Below are positions 36,491-46,248 of a DNA stretch of 64,000 nucleotides, in pieces. Position 1 is the first letter of the stretch; each line of letters begins with the position of its first letter. The notes beneath the pieces are model-generated. The model searched no databases, was not told the origin of the DNA, and saw nothing but the letters and a program-made list of their open reading frames with translations. The DNA is from Parasutterella muris (GTDB lineage Bacteria; Pseudomonadota; Gammaproteobacteria; Burkholderiales; Burkholderiaceae_F). A program made the translations under genes and the position numbers. Location: positions 46,543 through 110,542 of the forward strand of contig NZ_WSRP01000003.1 in assembly GCF_009767915.1 (NCBI RefSeq), given 5' to 3'.

Positions 36491-37411
36491 TTATTCTGCC
36501 GCAAATGCGCACAAACGTTCGGGAATCAGCTCCTGATTGGATTCAAGTCGGCCGACGCCCATTAAAAATCTTTCTCCGTCCGGACGAATTCCGTAAACTC
36601 GGACCTTTTCCTCGGGTCCGGACTCGTCGACGAAAACTTTTCCCCCATGACTAAATCTCTCGGTCTGCGCCTCGTCCAAATCAATGCGCACCAAAGTGCT
36701 GAGCAGCCGATCCGGCAGCAGAAGCACTTTTAGTCTTTCTTCTTCGCTCATCGCTTCAAAATCCGCGAGCGTGACACTCTCCGAATTTCTCAGATCACCA
36801 ACGGCGGTTCTTCTTAATGATTTCAAATGGGCTCCGCAGCCAAGCGCCTCTCCGATGTCCTCTCCAAGCACACGAATATAAGTGCCCTTAGAGCAGCGCA
36901 CCACAAGAGTCGCTTCGGGCGGATTAAAGTCCAAAACGTCAAGTGTGGATATTACTACTTTACGAGGCTTTCTCTCGATCTCCTCGCCTTTTCTTGCTAA
37001 TTTATAAAGCGGAACTCCGTCCTTTTTCAGGGCGGAGTACATTGGCGGAACCTGCTCGATTTCGCCTCTGAAGTTTTCAAGGACCTCGGAAAAGGTCTTA
37101 TAGTCAAAGGTCGGCTCTCTCTCACTCACCACTTCGCCTTCAGCGTCTCCGGTTGTCGTCTTCACGCCGAATCGAATCGTTGTTTCGTATTCTTTTTCCG
37201 CATGAAGAAGGTCAGCGGAGAACTTAGTCGCGTCTCCGAAGCAAAGCGGCAGAAGACCGCTTGCGAGCGGATCCAGCGTTCCGGTGTGCCCGGCTTTATG
37301 AGCGTTCAAAGCTCGTCTAACCTTCTGCAGAGCTGCGTTGCTTGAGAGCCCGACGGGTTTATCGAGCAGCACAACTCCGTCAATTTTCAGACCTTTTCTT
37401 CGGCGCCCCAC
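36491..37411 (-). CDS. truB: tRNA pseudouridine(55) synthase TruB
   Basis: Makes pseudouridine 55 in the T loop of most tRNAs. It shows VVLLDKPVGLSSN, then GHTGTLDPLASGLLPLCFG carrying the catalytic Asp, and the RCSKGTYIRVLGEDIG segment. Length is 306 residues. The start is GTG at 37411, right after the rbfA stop, with AGGTGA upstream inside rbfA. Confidence 0.96.
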   Translation of the reverse strand: MGRRRKGLKIDGVVLLDKPVGLSSNAALQKVRRALNAHKAGHTGTLDPLASGLLPLCFGDATKFSADLLHAEKEYETTIRFGVKTTTGDAEGEVVSEREPTFDYKTFSEVLENFRGEIEQVPPMYSALKKDGVPLYKLARKGEEIERKPRKVVISTLDVLDFNPPEATLVVRCSKGTYIRVLGEDIGEALGCGAHLKSLRRTAVGDLRNSESVTLADFEAMSEEERLKVLLLPDRLLSTLVRIDLDEAQTERFSHGGKVFVDESGPEEKVRVYGIRPDGERFLMGVGRLESNQELIPERLCAFAAE

Positions 37412-37786
37412 TTATTCACCTTTAATTTTTTCACTGTCTTCAGCACGGGCTTCTTTAATGAGTTTATCCATCTCGAAGCCGCGTTCAACACTCTTGTCGT
37501 ACACAAAATGAAGCTGAGGAACAGTGTGAATCTTCAGAAGTTTAAAAATTCTGGAATGCAGCATCGGAGCGGCGCTGTTGAGCGCTTCTGTCGCTTCTTC
37601 CGGAGTCGAACCGATCGATGTGAAATAAATCGTCGCATGTGCGTAATCCGGAGTGATTTCGCAGCCGGTCAGCGTGACAAGCCCCGCTTTCGGGTTACTG
37701 ACTTCCTTTTGAATCAGTTCGGCTACATCTCTCTGAATCTGATCCGCAATGCGATTTGCGCGACCCGGTTTAGCTGATTTAATCAT
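37412..37786 (-). CDS. rbfA: 30S ribosome-binding factor RbfA
   Basis: Cold-shock factor for late 30S maturation, with a single KH-like domain. The pattern RIADQIQRDVAELIQKEV, then ITPDYAHATIYFT, then LHFVYDKSVERG is typical. Length is 124 residues. It lies between infB and truB. A UUCG-loop hairpin lies in the gap to infB. Confidence 0.95.
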   Translation of the reverse strand: MIKSAKPGRANRIADQIQRDVAELIQKEVSNPKAGLVTLTGCEITPDYAHATIYFTSIGSTPEEATEALNSAAPMLHSRIFKLLKIHTVPQLHFVYDKSVERGFEMDKLIKEARAEDSEKIKGE

Positions 37787-37815
37787 TTCTTAGTCTCCTT
37801 CTAAAACTTCCGAAA

Positions 37816-37842
37816 CACAAAGGAGCCCGAAGGCTCCCTGTG
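37816..37842 (-). other. Intercistronic hairpin between infB and rbfA
   Basis: On the minus strand GGAGCC-TTCG-GGCTCC forms a stable tetraloop stem, extended by CACA/TGTG with a mismatch. The following T-tract is interrupted (TTTGTGTTT), so it is a weak terminator or an mRNA-stabilising element rather than a full stop. Confidence 0.6.
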
Positions 37843-37858
37843 CCTCAGATTAATTCAA

Positions 37859-40555
37859 TCAGAGTGTACGGGCCACCTCTTCGACCTCAAAGATCTCAAG
37901 ACGGTCGTCCACCTGAATGTCGTCATTGCCTTTAAGAGAGATACCGCACTCGGCGCCCGCCTTGACTTCCTTAACGTCGTCTTTAAAGCGGCGCAGAGAA
38001 TTGATTTCTCCCGTCCATTTAATAACATTGTTGCGCAAAAGACGTGCGTGCGAGCTGCGTTTGACGACCCCTTCGAGCACCATGCAGCCTGCCACGGAGC
38101 CCACTTTGGGCACGTGAATGACCTGACGAATTTCCACCAGACCGACATGGTTTTCACGACGTTCCGGCGTCAGCAATCCGCCCATCGCCGCTTTCACGTC
38201 GTCTACAGCATCGTAAATAATGTTGTAGTAACGAATATCGATACCGTTGTCCTCGGCAAGTTTTCTTGCCAAAGAGTCGGCACGAACGTTAAAGCCGATC
38301 ACAACCGCATTGCTGGCAATCGCAAGGTTGATATCAGACTCGCTGATACCGCCAACCGCCGCATGAACCACGCTAACCTTGACTTCGTTGGTAGAAAGTT
38401 TGGTCAGCGCGTGTACCAGAGCTTCCTGAGAACCCTGTACGTCGGCCTTGATGACCAGAGGCAGGCTCTGGATTTCTCCGTCTCCCGGACCTCCAAAGAT
38501 CTTATCCAGACCGCCGGCCGTGTGTTTGAGCTTGATTTCACGGTATTTGCCCTGACGATAGTTCGCCAGTTCGCGGGCTCTCTTTTCTTCCTGCAGAACA
38601 AGGATTTCGTCGCCTGCCTGCGGAACGCCTGAAAGACCTTGAATCTCCACCGGAATCGAAGGACCTGCGTGCTGAACCTGTTTGCCGTTTTCATCGAGCA
38701 TCGCTCTGACGCGGCCGAATGTTGCGCCGGCGAGCACAATGTCGCCTCTCTTGAGTGTTCCGGACTGAACCAGAACGGAAGCAACGGCGCCTTTGCCTCG
38801 GTCAAGTCTCGATTCAATCACAACACCCTTGGCCGGGCCCTCTTTGACGGCTTTCAGTTCGAGAATTTCAGCCTGCAAAAGTACGTTTTCCAAGAGTTCG
38901 TCCACGCCCTGTCCGCTCTTAGCGGAAACGCAGATGAAAGGCACATCGCCGCCGTATTCTTCAGGAATAACGTCGGCAGCAACCAGTTCCTGCTTCACGC
39001 GTTCCGGGTTAGCTTCCGGCTTATCGATCTTGTTGATCGCGACCACGATCGGCACATTGCCCGCTTTGGCGTGCGCAATAGCCTCTTTCGTCTGCGGCAT
39101 CACGCCGTCATCGGCCGCAACCACCAGAATCACAATATCGGTCGCCTGAGCGCCGCGGGCTCGCATCGCGGTAAACGCTTCGTGTCCGGGGGTATCCAGG
39201 AATGTAATAATGCCGCGCGGGGTCTTCACATGATAAGCACCGATATGCTGTGTGATACCACCCGCTTCACCGGCCGCAACCTTAGTTCTGCGGATGTAGT
39301 CAAGCAGTGAAGTCTTACCGTGGTCAACGTGACCCATGATGGTAACAACCGGAGGTCTCGGCTCTTTCGGATACTTGTTCTGCAGTTCTGCTTCTTCCTC
39401 TGCAAGGAACGCTTCCGGATCTTCCGGCTTAGCGGCCGTCGCACGGTGGCCCATTTCCGTCACAACGATCATCGCCGTATCCTGATCAAGAACCTGGTTG
39501 ATCGTCACCATGTCGCCAAGCTTCATCATGGTCTTGATGACTTCGATCGCCTTAACGCTCATCTTCATGGCCAAATCGGAAACCGTGATGGATTCCGGAA
39601 CAACTACGTCGCGAACGATCGGTTCCTGCGGCGCATTCTGCTGCTGTCTGTTCTGATGCTGATTCTTAGCGTGACGCTTAGATCTGCGGTCATTCTTCCA
39701 GCCGCTGCTTTCCTCACCTGAGGAATCTCCGCCGCGGGTTTTAAGCGTACGGCGCTTCTGGTTTTCGTCACCCCAGGAGTCTCCGTTCTTCTTCGAAACC
39801 TTGTTTTCTTTCTTAACACTGTTCTTATGCGCTTTCTTCGGTTCGGCTTTCTTTTCTTCGGTCGGGGTTTTGGGCGCATTCAAAACTTTTTTCGGTGCCG
39901 ACATCATTTCACGAATAGCGCGGGCTTCAGCTTCAGCAGCCTTACGAGCGGAATCACGCTCGCGGGCGACTTCCTGTTCTTTAGCCTGAGCTTCGCGTTT
40001 GGCTTTAGCCTGTTCGGCTGCTTTTGCCTCTTCCGCGGCTTTGCGGCGGGCAGCAGCCTGTTCGGCGTCAGCTGCGCGTTTCGCGGCTTCAGCTTTTTCT
40101 CTTTCGAGCTTTTCCTTAGCCGCTTTTTCAGCTTCCTCACGCGCTTTGCGCTGAGCTTCCTCACGAGCGCGTGCAGCCGCTTCTTCCATTTCTTTGCGCG
40201 CTCTTTCCTTTTGTTCGGAAATCGCTTTTGCGGCTTCTTCACGAGCCTTGCTGACCACTTCCGGGTTCTTCACAAGGACATGACGCCTTCTCACTTCAAC
40301 CTGAACAGCGTGGCCGCCGTTTCCGGACTGAGTGATCACGGTTTTTTTGCGTTTGGTCAGCGTAATCTTGCGCTGTCCGGCCTTTTCGCTGCCGCGAGCA
40401 ACCTGAAGGGCGGTAATCAGTTTCTCTTTTTCAGAGTCACTGATCTCATCATCCGATTTGGACTGTGTCAGTCCCGCTTCTTTAAGCTGCTCAAGCAGGA
40501 CGCTGACGGGCATCTGAAGGGTTTGGGCTAATGTCTCTACTGTATTTTTTGCCAT
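37859..40555 (-). CDS. infB: Translation initiation factor IF-2
   Basis: GTPase that brings initiator tRNA to the 30S subunit. The N-terminal IF2N region ([24 protein letters not shown]) is followed by a long Lys/Glu/Ala-rich linker, about residues 100-300. The G domain shows [30 protein letters not shown] and [10 protein letters not shown]; the C-terminal C2 domain closes the protein. Length is 898 residues. The ATG follows GGGAGAACAATAAT. Directly downstream of nusA (20 bp). Confidence 0.98.
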   Translation of the reverse strand: MAKNTVETLAQTLQMPVSVLLEQLKEAGLTQSKSDDEISDSEKEKLITALQVARGSEKAGQRKITLTKRKKTVITQSGNGGHAVQVEVRRRHVLVKNPEVVSKAREEAAKAISEQKERARKEMEEAAARAREEAQRKAREEAEKAAKEKLEREKAEAAKRAADAEQAAARRKAAEEAKAAEQAKAKREAQAKEQEVARERDSARKAAEAEARAIREMMSAPKKVLNAPKTPTEEKKAEPKKAHKNSVKKENKVSKKNGDSWGDENQKRRTLKTRGGDSSGEESSGWKNDRRSKRHAKNQHQNRQQQNAPQEPIVRDVVVPESITVSDLAMKMSVKAIEVIKTMMKLGDMVTINQVLDQDTAMIVVTEMGHRATAAKPEDPEAFLAEEEAELQNKYPKEPRPPVVTIMGHVDHGKTSLLDYIRRTKVAAGEAGGITQHIGAYHVKTPRGIITFLDTPGHEAFTAMRARGAQATDIVILVVAADDGVMPQTKEAIAHAKAGNVPIVVAINKIDKPEANPERVKQELVAADVIPEEYGGDVPFICVSAKSGQGVDELLENVLLQAEILELKAVKEGPAKGVVIESRLDRGKGAVASVLVQSGTLKRGDIVLAGATFGRVRAMLDENGKQVQHAGPSIPVEIQGLSGVPQAGDEILVLQEEKRARELANYRQGKYREIKLKHTAGGLDKIFGGPGDGEIQSLPLVIKADVQGSQEALVHALTKLSTNEVKVSVVHAAVGGISESDINLAIASNAVVIGFNVRADSLARKLAEDNGIDIRYYNIIYDAVDDVKAAMGGLLTPERRENHVGLVEIRQVIHVPKVGSVAGCMVLEGVVKRSSHARLLRNNVIKWTGEINSLRRFKDDVKEVKAGAECGISLKGNDDIQVDDRLEIFEVEEVARTL

Positions 40556-40575
40556 ATATTATTGTTCTCCCGTCG

Positions 40576-42078
40576 TTACTGGTTCCAATGTTCGCGGGCC
40601 TTAGTAATAAGTTCCGCAGCCTTCTCTTCGCTGATACCGGTCATTTCAACCAGCTCGTCAGTAGCCAAGTCGGCAAGCTGTTCAAGATTCGTGATGCCGG
40701 CCGGATGCAGCTTCTCTGCGATTTCTGTCGTCATACCGCTGAGGTCGATCAAAGCGGGATCAGCCCACTTCAGCAGCTCTTCCCTCTTGAGCGCTTTTGT
40801 GATCAAAGCGTTGCGTGCGACAGAACGAAGTTCCTTGACGAGGTCTTCATCAAACTGTTCGATGCTGAGGAGCTCTTCCTCCGGCAGATAAGCCACTTCT
40901 TCAACGGTTTCAATACCGTTTTCAATCAGAAGCTGCGCGATTTCCTCGTCCACGTTCAGCGCGTCCATAAGTTCTTTGCGGCGCGGTGCGATTTCTTCTT
41001 CACGCTTTTTCTCTGCCTGATCGTGATCCATCACGTCAATCTCATAGCCGGTCAGCGCCGAAGCAAGCTTCACGTTGATGTAATCGGTGCCCTTGGCGAT
41101 TCTTGTGTTTTCTTCATCCGGAGTCACAACTTCCATTCTGCCCTCATCTTCATGAACGATGATGGAAGAAATCGTTGCCGGAGAAAGTGAGCTGATCACG
41201 AACTCAGCGGGCTGATCCGACCAGCGGATAATGTCGACTCGTTCGTTGAAGAGCTCGGAAGAAACGCTCTGAATGCGGGCGCCGCGAACACCGACGCAGC
41301 TGCCGATCGGATCGATTCTCTTATCCTTAACCTGAACGGCGACTTTAGCGCGGCGTCCGGGGATACGCGCTACGCCCTTCATCTCAAGCAGGCCTTCGTT
41401 GAATTCCGGCACAACCTGACGAAGCAGTTCGGCAAGGAACTCGTTGCAGGTACGGCTGAGGATGATCTGCTGCTGACGAGAGGTCGGATCAATCTTAAGA
41501 ATGTAGGCACGAATGCGGTCGTTGATACGATAGATCTCGTTGGGGATCATTTCGCTTCTCGGCAGACGAGCGTCGATACGGCCGATTTCAACGATCATAT
41601 CGGACTTATCAAAGCGCTTGACCTGACCGGTCACGATCTTAACGTCCTTGTAATTGGCAAGGAATTCGTTAAGCAGCTGAGTACGCTCCGCTTCTCTCAG
41701 CTTCTGGAGAATGACCTGTTTGGCATCAGTCGCGAAACGGCGGCCGGTAACATTGACTTCTTTAAGAGGCTCTTTAACGTAGTCGCCGATTTCTGTCGGG
41801 CCCTGATCGCTGTAGTCTTCTTCGGCTTCCCAGTGAAGAATTTCACGATCGGGTTCCTGCAGACCGTCCTCATCGGGCACGATCTTCCACTGACGCCAGA
41901 CCTGCTGATCGCCGGTCTCGGGGTCGACTTTCACTACGATGTCAGCGTCTGTTCCGGGGAATTCGGATTTTTTTACCGCGCTCGCGAGCGCGCTTTCAAG
42001 TGCGCCGAGTACGACGCTTTTGTCCACGTTTTTTTCATGGGCGAGGACTTCAACCATTTCTAATAAAGCTCGGCTCAT
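40576..42078 (-). CDS. nusA: Transcription termination/antitermination factor NusA
   Basis: RNA-polymerase-binding factor for pausing, termination and antitermination. Domain order: N-terminal RNAP-binding region, S1 domain (about 135-200), two KH domains (with RIPGRRAKVAVQVK and GVRGARIQSV), and two C-terminal acidic repeats (around ALNVDEEIAQLLIENGIETVEE and GITNLEQLADLATDEL) as in E. coli. Length is 500 residues. It starts directly after rimP with no gap. Confidence 0.98.
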   Translation of the reverse strand: MSRALLEMVEVLAHEKNVDKSVVLGALESALASAVKKSEFPGTDADIVVKVDPETGDQQVWRQWKIVPDEDGLQEPDREILHWEAEEDYSDQGPTEIGDYVKEPLKEVNVTGRRFATDAKQVILQKLREAERTQLLNEFLANYKDVKIVTGQVKRFDKSDMIVEIGRIDARLPRSEMIPNEIYRINDRIRAYILKIDPTSRQQQIILSRTCNEFLAELLRQVVPEFNEGLLEMKGVARIPGRRAKVAVQVKDKRIDPIGSCVGVRGARIQSVSSELFNERVDIIRWSDQPAEFVISSLSPATISSIIVHEDEGRMEVVTPDEENTRIAKGTDYINVKLASALTGYEIDVMDHDQAEKKREEEIAPRRKELMDALNVDEEIAQLLIENGIETVEEVAYLPEEELLSIEQFDEDLVKELRSVARNALITKALKREELLKWADPALIDLSGMTTEIAEKLHPAGITNLEQLADLATDELVEMTGISEEKAAELITKAREHWNQ

Positions 42079-42642
42079 TTATTTCGATCCTTTGAAATCC
42101 AACTCAGGAATCAAGTTGGCTTTTTCGATATCTTTGAAGGGGAAACTCACAATAACTTCCGGTTCGGCCGGTTTATTCTTCGCGGCCTTCGCGGATCTAT
42201 TCTTTTCACTCGGTGTACGTGCAAGGCGTCCTTCGCACAGTTTCAGCGTGAGGACCGGATTGGTCTCCTCGCCTTCAACGCTGAGCAGCGTTCCGTCCAT
42301 GCGGCGGCGTCCGTTTTCCGGAAGTCCCGGCGCCATGAGCGGCGTAAACAGTTCAACATGAACCATCTGACCGACGAACCGAACAAAGTCACGTGCGCGC
42401 TTCAGGGGACGATCCACGCCCGGAGAAGACACTTCAAGACGGTCATAATCCACATTTTCAACCGTCATCATCGTATTAAGCTGATTGCTGACTCGTTCGC
42501 AGTCGTCAAGGGAAATACCGCCTTCCTTGTCGATCGTGACACGGATCAGGCCGCGCGCTAATCTCTCCACGTCGACAAGCTCGTATCCAAGCCCTTCAAC
42601 CGTGGTATCGATCATCTCAAATAACTGTGCTGAAACTGCCAT
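42079..42642 (-). CDS. rimP: Ribosome maturation factor RimP
   Basis: 30S maturation factor. The N-terminal domain has GLGYELVDVERLARGLIRVTID and the DDCERVSNQL segment; a VSSPGVDRPLKRARDF motif marks the hinge. Length is 187 residues, slightly longer than E. coli's because of a Lys-rich insertion (EKNRSAKAAKNK) in the C-terminal SH3-like domain. It is the first gene of the nusA operon, with a terminator-like hairpin about 28 nt upstream. Confidence 0.94.
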   Translation of the reverse strand: MAVSAQLFEMIDTTVEGLGYELVDVERLARGLIRVTIDKEGGISLDDCERVSNQLNTMMTVENVDYDRLEVSSPGVDRPLKRARDFVRFVGQMVHVELFTPLMAPGLPENGRRRMDGTLLSVEGEETNPVLTLKLCEGRLARTPSEKNRSAKAAKNKPAEPEVIVSFPFKDIEKANLIPELDFKGSK

Positions 42643-42670
42643 TTACCGATACACCTAAATTTCAAAAATC

Positions 42671-42696
42671 AAAAAAAAATGGGCTGCAAAGCCCAT
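42671..42696 (-). terminator. Terminator hairpin just upstream of rimP (possible attenuator)
   Basis: On the minus strand ATGGGCT and AGCCCAT pair around TTGC and are followed by nine T's. It ends 28 nt before the rimP ATG. There is no room for a promoter between it and the gene, so polymerase must read through it to express rimP-nusA-infB, unless a promoter overlaps it. Confidence 0.85.
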
Positions 42697-42710
42697 CTTT
42701 ATAAACACTA

Positions 42711-42750
42711 TGACAGGGACGTGTTCGCACACAAAGCGGACACGCTGTCA
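42711..42750 (-). other. Second, larger hairpin in the rimP leader
   Basis: TGACAG/CTGTCA, then CGTGT/ACACG (after a 3-base bulge), then CGC/GCG form one extended stem. It lies just upstream of the terminator hairpin and could be its antiterminator partner or a recognition element. Confidence 0.6.
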
Positions 42751-42830
42751 GGGCCGATTCGCTGTTTCAGCAGACCGCCCTAACATAATTTGCCGTAATT
42801 CTACACCCTTATTTGCCCTAATATTCGGAA

Positions 42831-43901
42831 TTATCGTAACTTTTCTTTTGAGTTAAATCGGCCGCGGCTCGGTCTGCGTCTTGCGGGAACCCCTTCGATA
42901 CGTCCCTCGGAAAGGTAGTGTGCCGTGCTTTTCAGCGGATCGACTGCACGCGTCTTCACTTTTGCGCCGGTTTCAGAGCTCTTGGCTGAGTTTCTCGAAT
43001 TGGGCGAATCTGAGCCGCCTTTATATCCGATCGCGGCAAACCAGGCCTGAGTCTCTTCCGGTGTCAGTTGTTCAAACTTTCCTCTCGGAAGTTTCTGCGG
43101 CAGCTCCAGTTCTCCGTATTTCACACGAATCAGGCGCGAGACCGGCAGACCCACCGCGTCAAACATGCGGCGAACCTCACGGTTTCTTCCCTCGCTGAGC
43201 GTCACGTTGTACCAGCGGTTAAATCCTTTGCCGCCGCCCTCCTCAATCGTTGCGAATTTCGCAGTTCCGTCTTCGAGCTTAACGCCTTTGAGGAGCGCTT
43301 CTTTCGCTTCAGGCGACATCGTCCCTTGAACACGAACCGCGTATTCGCGGACAATACAGTTGCGCGGATGCATCAGATAGTTCGCGAGCGCGCCGTCCGT
43401 AGTAAAAATAAGAAGGCCTTCGGTATTAAAGTCGAGTCGTCCCACATTAATCCAGCGGGCTCCGCCCATGCGCGGCAGATGATCAAAAACCGTCGGTCTG
43501 CCTTCCGGATCGTCACGCGAAACGATTTCGCCTGCGGGCTTGTGATAAATAAGTACACGCGGAACATTATTCTCGCGAACGCTCGCTCTGCGCACTGCTC
43601 GACCGTCCATGCGAATGATATCGGTCGGGAAGACGCGCTGGCCGATATGAGCGGGCTCCCCGTTCACCGAGATTCTGCCCTCGGCAATGCGCTGTTCCAT
43701 ATCCCGGCGGGAACCGACACCCGCGTCAGCGAGTACTTTTTGAATTTTTTCGCCCTTCACATCCGCGGGCACTGAAGAGGCGGTCCTCGGCTTATTTTCT
43801 CCGCGAGGCATTCCGCGCGCGTCCAAAGGACGAACTGTCCGAGGCGCAGCCGATCTGAACGGCGTATTTCTGCCGCCTCGGCTTCTTCTGTTTTCTGTCA
43901 T
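42831..43901 (-). CDS. rluB: 23S rRNA pseudouridine(2605) synthase RluB
   Basis: RsuA/RluB-family pseudouridine synthase. S4 domain first (GEKIQKVLADAGVGSRRDMEQRI), then the catalytic domain with VGRLDFNTEGLLIFTTDG carrying the catalytic Asp, and the GRNREVRRMFDAVG segment. Charged Arg-rich tails flank it on both sides. The start is the ATG at 43901, with AAGGA at 8 bp; the frame extends 63 bases further upstream without support. The scpA/scpB genes often found upstream are absent; dnaQ is there instead. 356 residues. Confidence 0.93.
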   Translation of the reverse strand: MTENRRSRGGRNTPFRSAAPRTVRPLDARGMPRGENKPRTASSVPADVKGEKIQKVLADAGVGSRRDMEQRIAEGRISVNGEPAHIGQRVFPTDIIRMDGRAVRRASVRENNVPRVLIYHKPAGEIVSRDDPEGRPTVFDHLPRMGGARWINVGRLDFNTEGLLIFTTDGALANYLMHPRNCIVREYAVRVQGTMSPEAKEALLKGVKLEDGTAKFATIEEGGGKGFNRWYNVTLSEGRNREVRRMFDAVGLPVSRLIRVKYGELELPQKLPRGKFEQLTPEETQAWFAAIGYKGGSDSPNSRNSAKSSETGAKVKTRAVDPLKSTAHYLSEGRIEGVPARRRPSRGRFNSKEKLR

Positions 43902-44044
43902 ACGATTAATCCTTTCCAATTGCGGACCAACACTGGCGGTCCGTGTGTCCCGTATTCGGAACATTCAATATGCTGTTTTATCTCTTTTCTGATTCCCGCG
44001 AACTGTAACGCATTGAGCGAAACCCGGACGAGGAACCGCCCCGA

Positions 44045-44827
44045 TCAGAGTTTCTCAAGAAGCGACTTCATCTTGGCCGCTTTCTCGTCCAGTTCCTTCT
44101 GTTCTTCCGCACGCTTCTGCGCAAATTCCGTCTCGTCAATATCGTAGAGCGCGGGGCCCTTTGCGGATTTTCTGACCATCTCCAGCACACGCTCATGCTC
44201 GCTTAAATCTTCTTCTGAAGCGCGGATCACCGGAAGCTCCCCGACGGAGACACTCTCGTGGCGCGCAACGGACGCGACAGACGCCGCGTCCATATCGAAC
44301 GAGGTCTGCTGCTGTTTGAGAACCAAGTAAACCTGAGCGAGAAGTTCCGCGTCGAGCAGAGCACCGTGCCCCTCTCTCTCGCGCTGAGAGGTATCGATAT
44401 TGAGGCGTTTGCAGAGCGCGTCCAGGTTATTGTGCATCTGCGGATAGACGCTTCTTGCGATTTCCAAAGAATCCACAATTTCGCACCCGAGATCGCGAAG
44501 CTTGGGTTTGCCGATCTTTTCCAGTTCAGCGTCCAGGAAGCCCTCATCGAATGCCGCGTTATGAATAATCAGACGAGCGCCTTTGACGAAATCGATAAAT
44601 TCGTCGGCCTTGTCTTCAAACTTAGGCTTGTCGACCAGCATCTCGTTCGTGATCTTATGCACCTCGATCACGTCGGCTTCCATCTTTCTTTCAGGGTTTA
44701 AATAAGTATGAAAGTTCCGATTCGTGATGCCGTGATCACTCAGCTCCACGCAGCCGATTTCGATAATGCGGTCGCCTTCTTTAACCGCGAAGCCGGTGGT
44801 TTCGGTATCCAGACAAATCTCTCTCAC
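44045..44827 (-). CDS. dnaQ: DNA polymerase III epsilon subunit (proofreading exonuclease)
   Basis: 3'-5' proofreading exonuclease of the replicative polymerase. DEDDh motifs: LDTETTGF (D7, E9), HNAAFDEGFLDAEL, and EGHGALLDAELLA with the catalytic His and Asp. The C-terminal 60 residues contain the segment that binds the alpha subunit, here ending in a Lys/Glu-rich helix. Length is 260 residues. Transcribed from its own promoter region in 44828-44997, where I see no other feature. Confidence 0.96.
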   Translation of the reverse strand: MREICLDTETTGFAVKEGDRIIEIGCVELSDHGITNRNFHTYLNPERKMEADVIEVHKITNEMLVDKPKFEDKADEFIDFVKGARLIIHNAAFDEGFLDAELEKIGKPKLRDLGCEIVDSLEIARSVYPQMHNNLDALCKRLNIDTSQREREGHGALLDAELLAQVYLVLKQQQTSFDMDAASVASVARHESVSVGELPVIRASEEDLSEHERVLEMVRKSAKGPALYDIDETEFAQKRAEEQKELDEKAAKMKSLLEKL

Positions 44828-44997
44828 AGCTTTTCCCGTATGTTTTTAATATCGCACGAGTTTAGCGCATCGACCGCTCTTCATCCGCTCAAGCATTCTC
44901 TTCAGTTGCAAATTCCGACAATAATGCCGGCTCTAAAAAAACTTTCCCGCGCCGATGCTCTGGCATTCGGACGCAGGATGAATCATTGAAACTTCTG

Positions 44998-46098
44998 TTA
45001 GTTCAGCGAGGCCGTTTCCAGCATCTTACCGTTAGTCAGCCAGTCGTGCAGCTTCTGTATATCGTGGTTGCGGGCTGCTTTGTTGGGCGCGTCAAGGAAA
45101 ATCATCGCCACGGGACGTCCGGAAATATTGGTCTGCATAACCATGCAGTAGCCTGCGGCCGTCGTCAGACCGGTTTTCTGAAGTTCGATATCCCAGTTGT
45201 CATTAGCGACAAAACTATTGGTTGTTCGGCTCACAACATAACGCTTTCCGACGCTGAAGGAAGCTTCAGGTGTTGTCGAAAGATCACGAATCACATCGTG
45301 CTCGGCAGCCGCCGCGATCAAGTGCGACAGATCAAGCGCGGAACACTTGTTACCGTTATTGAGACCGATTGAGTCGTAAAAAACCGAGTCATCCATCGCA
45401 AGCAGAACCGCCTTTGCGTTCATTTCGGAAATGAACTTGGCTTTTCCGCCCGGGAATGTTCTTGCAAGGAAATGCGCTGCGCGGTTGTCTGAACTCATTA
45501 AAGCCAGATGAAGCGCCTGTTTGCGGGAGAGGACCATGCCTTTTCTCAGCTTGCTGCGTGCGCTTGACTTAACAAAATCCTCGGTCGTCACGGCAAACTT
45601 CTGATCCAGATCAACACCGGACTCCACGATCACAAGCGCGGTCATCAGCTTGGTAATGGAAGCGATCGGAAGCGAGGTATCGGCGTTCTTCTCATAGAGA
45701 ATCTGATCATTTTCCATATCATAGGCAAGCACTGCCGTGGTCGAGAGCGCGAGCGGATCGGAGGAGCCGCGCAGTCCCATCAGCTGAGCGTACGAGGGTC
45801 CTCTCACGTGACGGCGTGCGTAGGTCTTTTTCTTCTTTGCGTAATGTTTGGAGGAAGCAAACTTGCGGGAGGCTGAAGAGGAAACTTTCTTAGTCGTTTT
45901 GCGGGCGGCTGCGACGTTCTTCTTTCCTTTGGAGGCTTTCTTTGCGCTTGCGGCCTTCTTTGCCGGGGCTTTTGCGGTTTTTGTCGTGTTCACTTTCTTA
46001 ACCGCTGCCGGACGTTTGTTCTGAGCTGCCTGAACTTCCGGCGCCGCTGAAGCCGTTAAAAGAAAAAATGCACAAAAAAACGACGCAAGTAGCCGCAT
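44998..46098 (-). CDS. D-alanyl-D-alanine endopeptidase (S11, PbpG-like)
   Basis: Periplasmic peptidase that trims peptidoglycan cross-links (penicillin-binding protein 7 type). The signal peptide is at 1-24. Next comes an unusual Lys/Ala-rich low-complexity linker, about residues 28-100, that resembles histone-like tails and could bind the cell wall or membrane. The catalytic domain has S147-x-x-K150 (SITK), S203-D-N (SSDNRAA) and K308-T-G. Length 366 residues. It stands alone. Confidence 0.92.
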   Translation of the reverse strand: MRLLASFFCAFFLLTASAAPEVQAAQNKRPAAVKKVNTTKTAKAPAKKAASAKKASKGKKNVAAARKTTKKVSSSASRKFASSKHYAKKKKTYARRHVRGPSYAQLMGLRGSSDPLALSTTAVLAYDMENDQILYEKNADTSLPIASITKLMTALVIVESGVDLDQKFAVTTEDFVKSSARSKLRKGMVLSRKQALHLALMSSDNRAAHFLARTFPGGKAKFISEMNAKAVLLAMDDSVFYDSIGLNNGNKCSALDLSHLIAAAAEHDVIRDLSTTPEASFSVGKRYVVSRTTNSFVANDNWDIELQKTGLTTAAGYCMVMQTNISGRPVAMIFLDAPNKAARNHDIQKLHDWLTNGKMLETASLN

Positions 46099-46248
46099 TT
46101 ACTTCCCCTTATGATTTGATTTGCCGCACGCAGTTAAATTTTGACTTTATTTATGCTTAGATGCAAATAAAGAAGCACGTAAAATCCGCCAGTTGGCAGA
46201 AAAATACGGGAAATTACCTATCAAAAATCCGCAGGCAGCATTAAAAAC

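Noticed and set aside
39850..40260. Low-complexity tract in infB as a possible repeat element
   Set aside because: This is the normal Lys/Glu/Ala-rich linker of IF-2; the repetition is at the amino-acid level.
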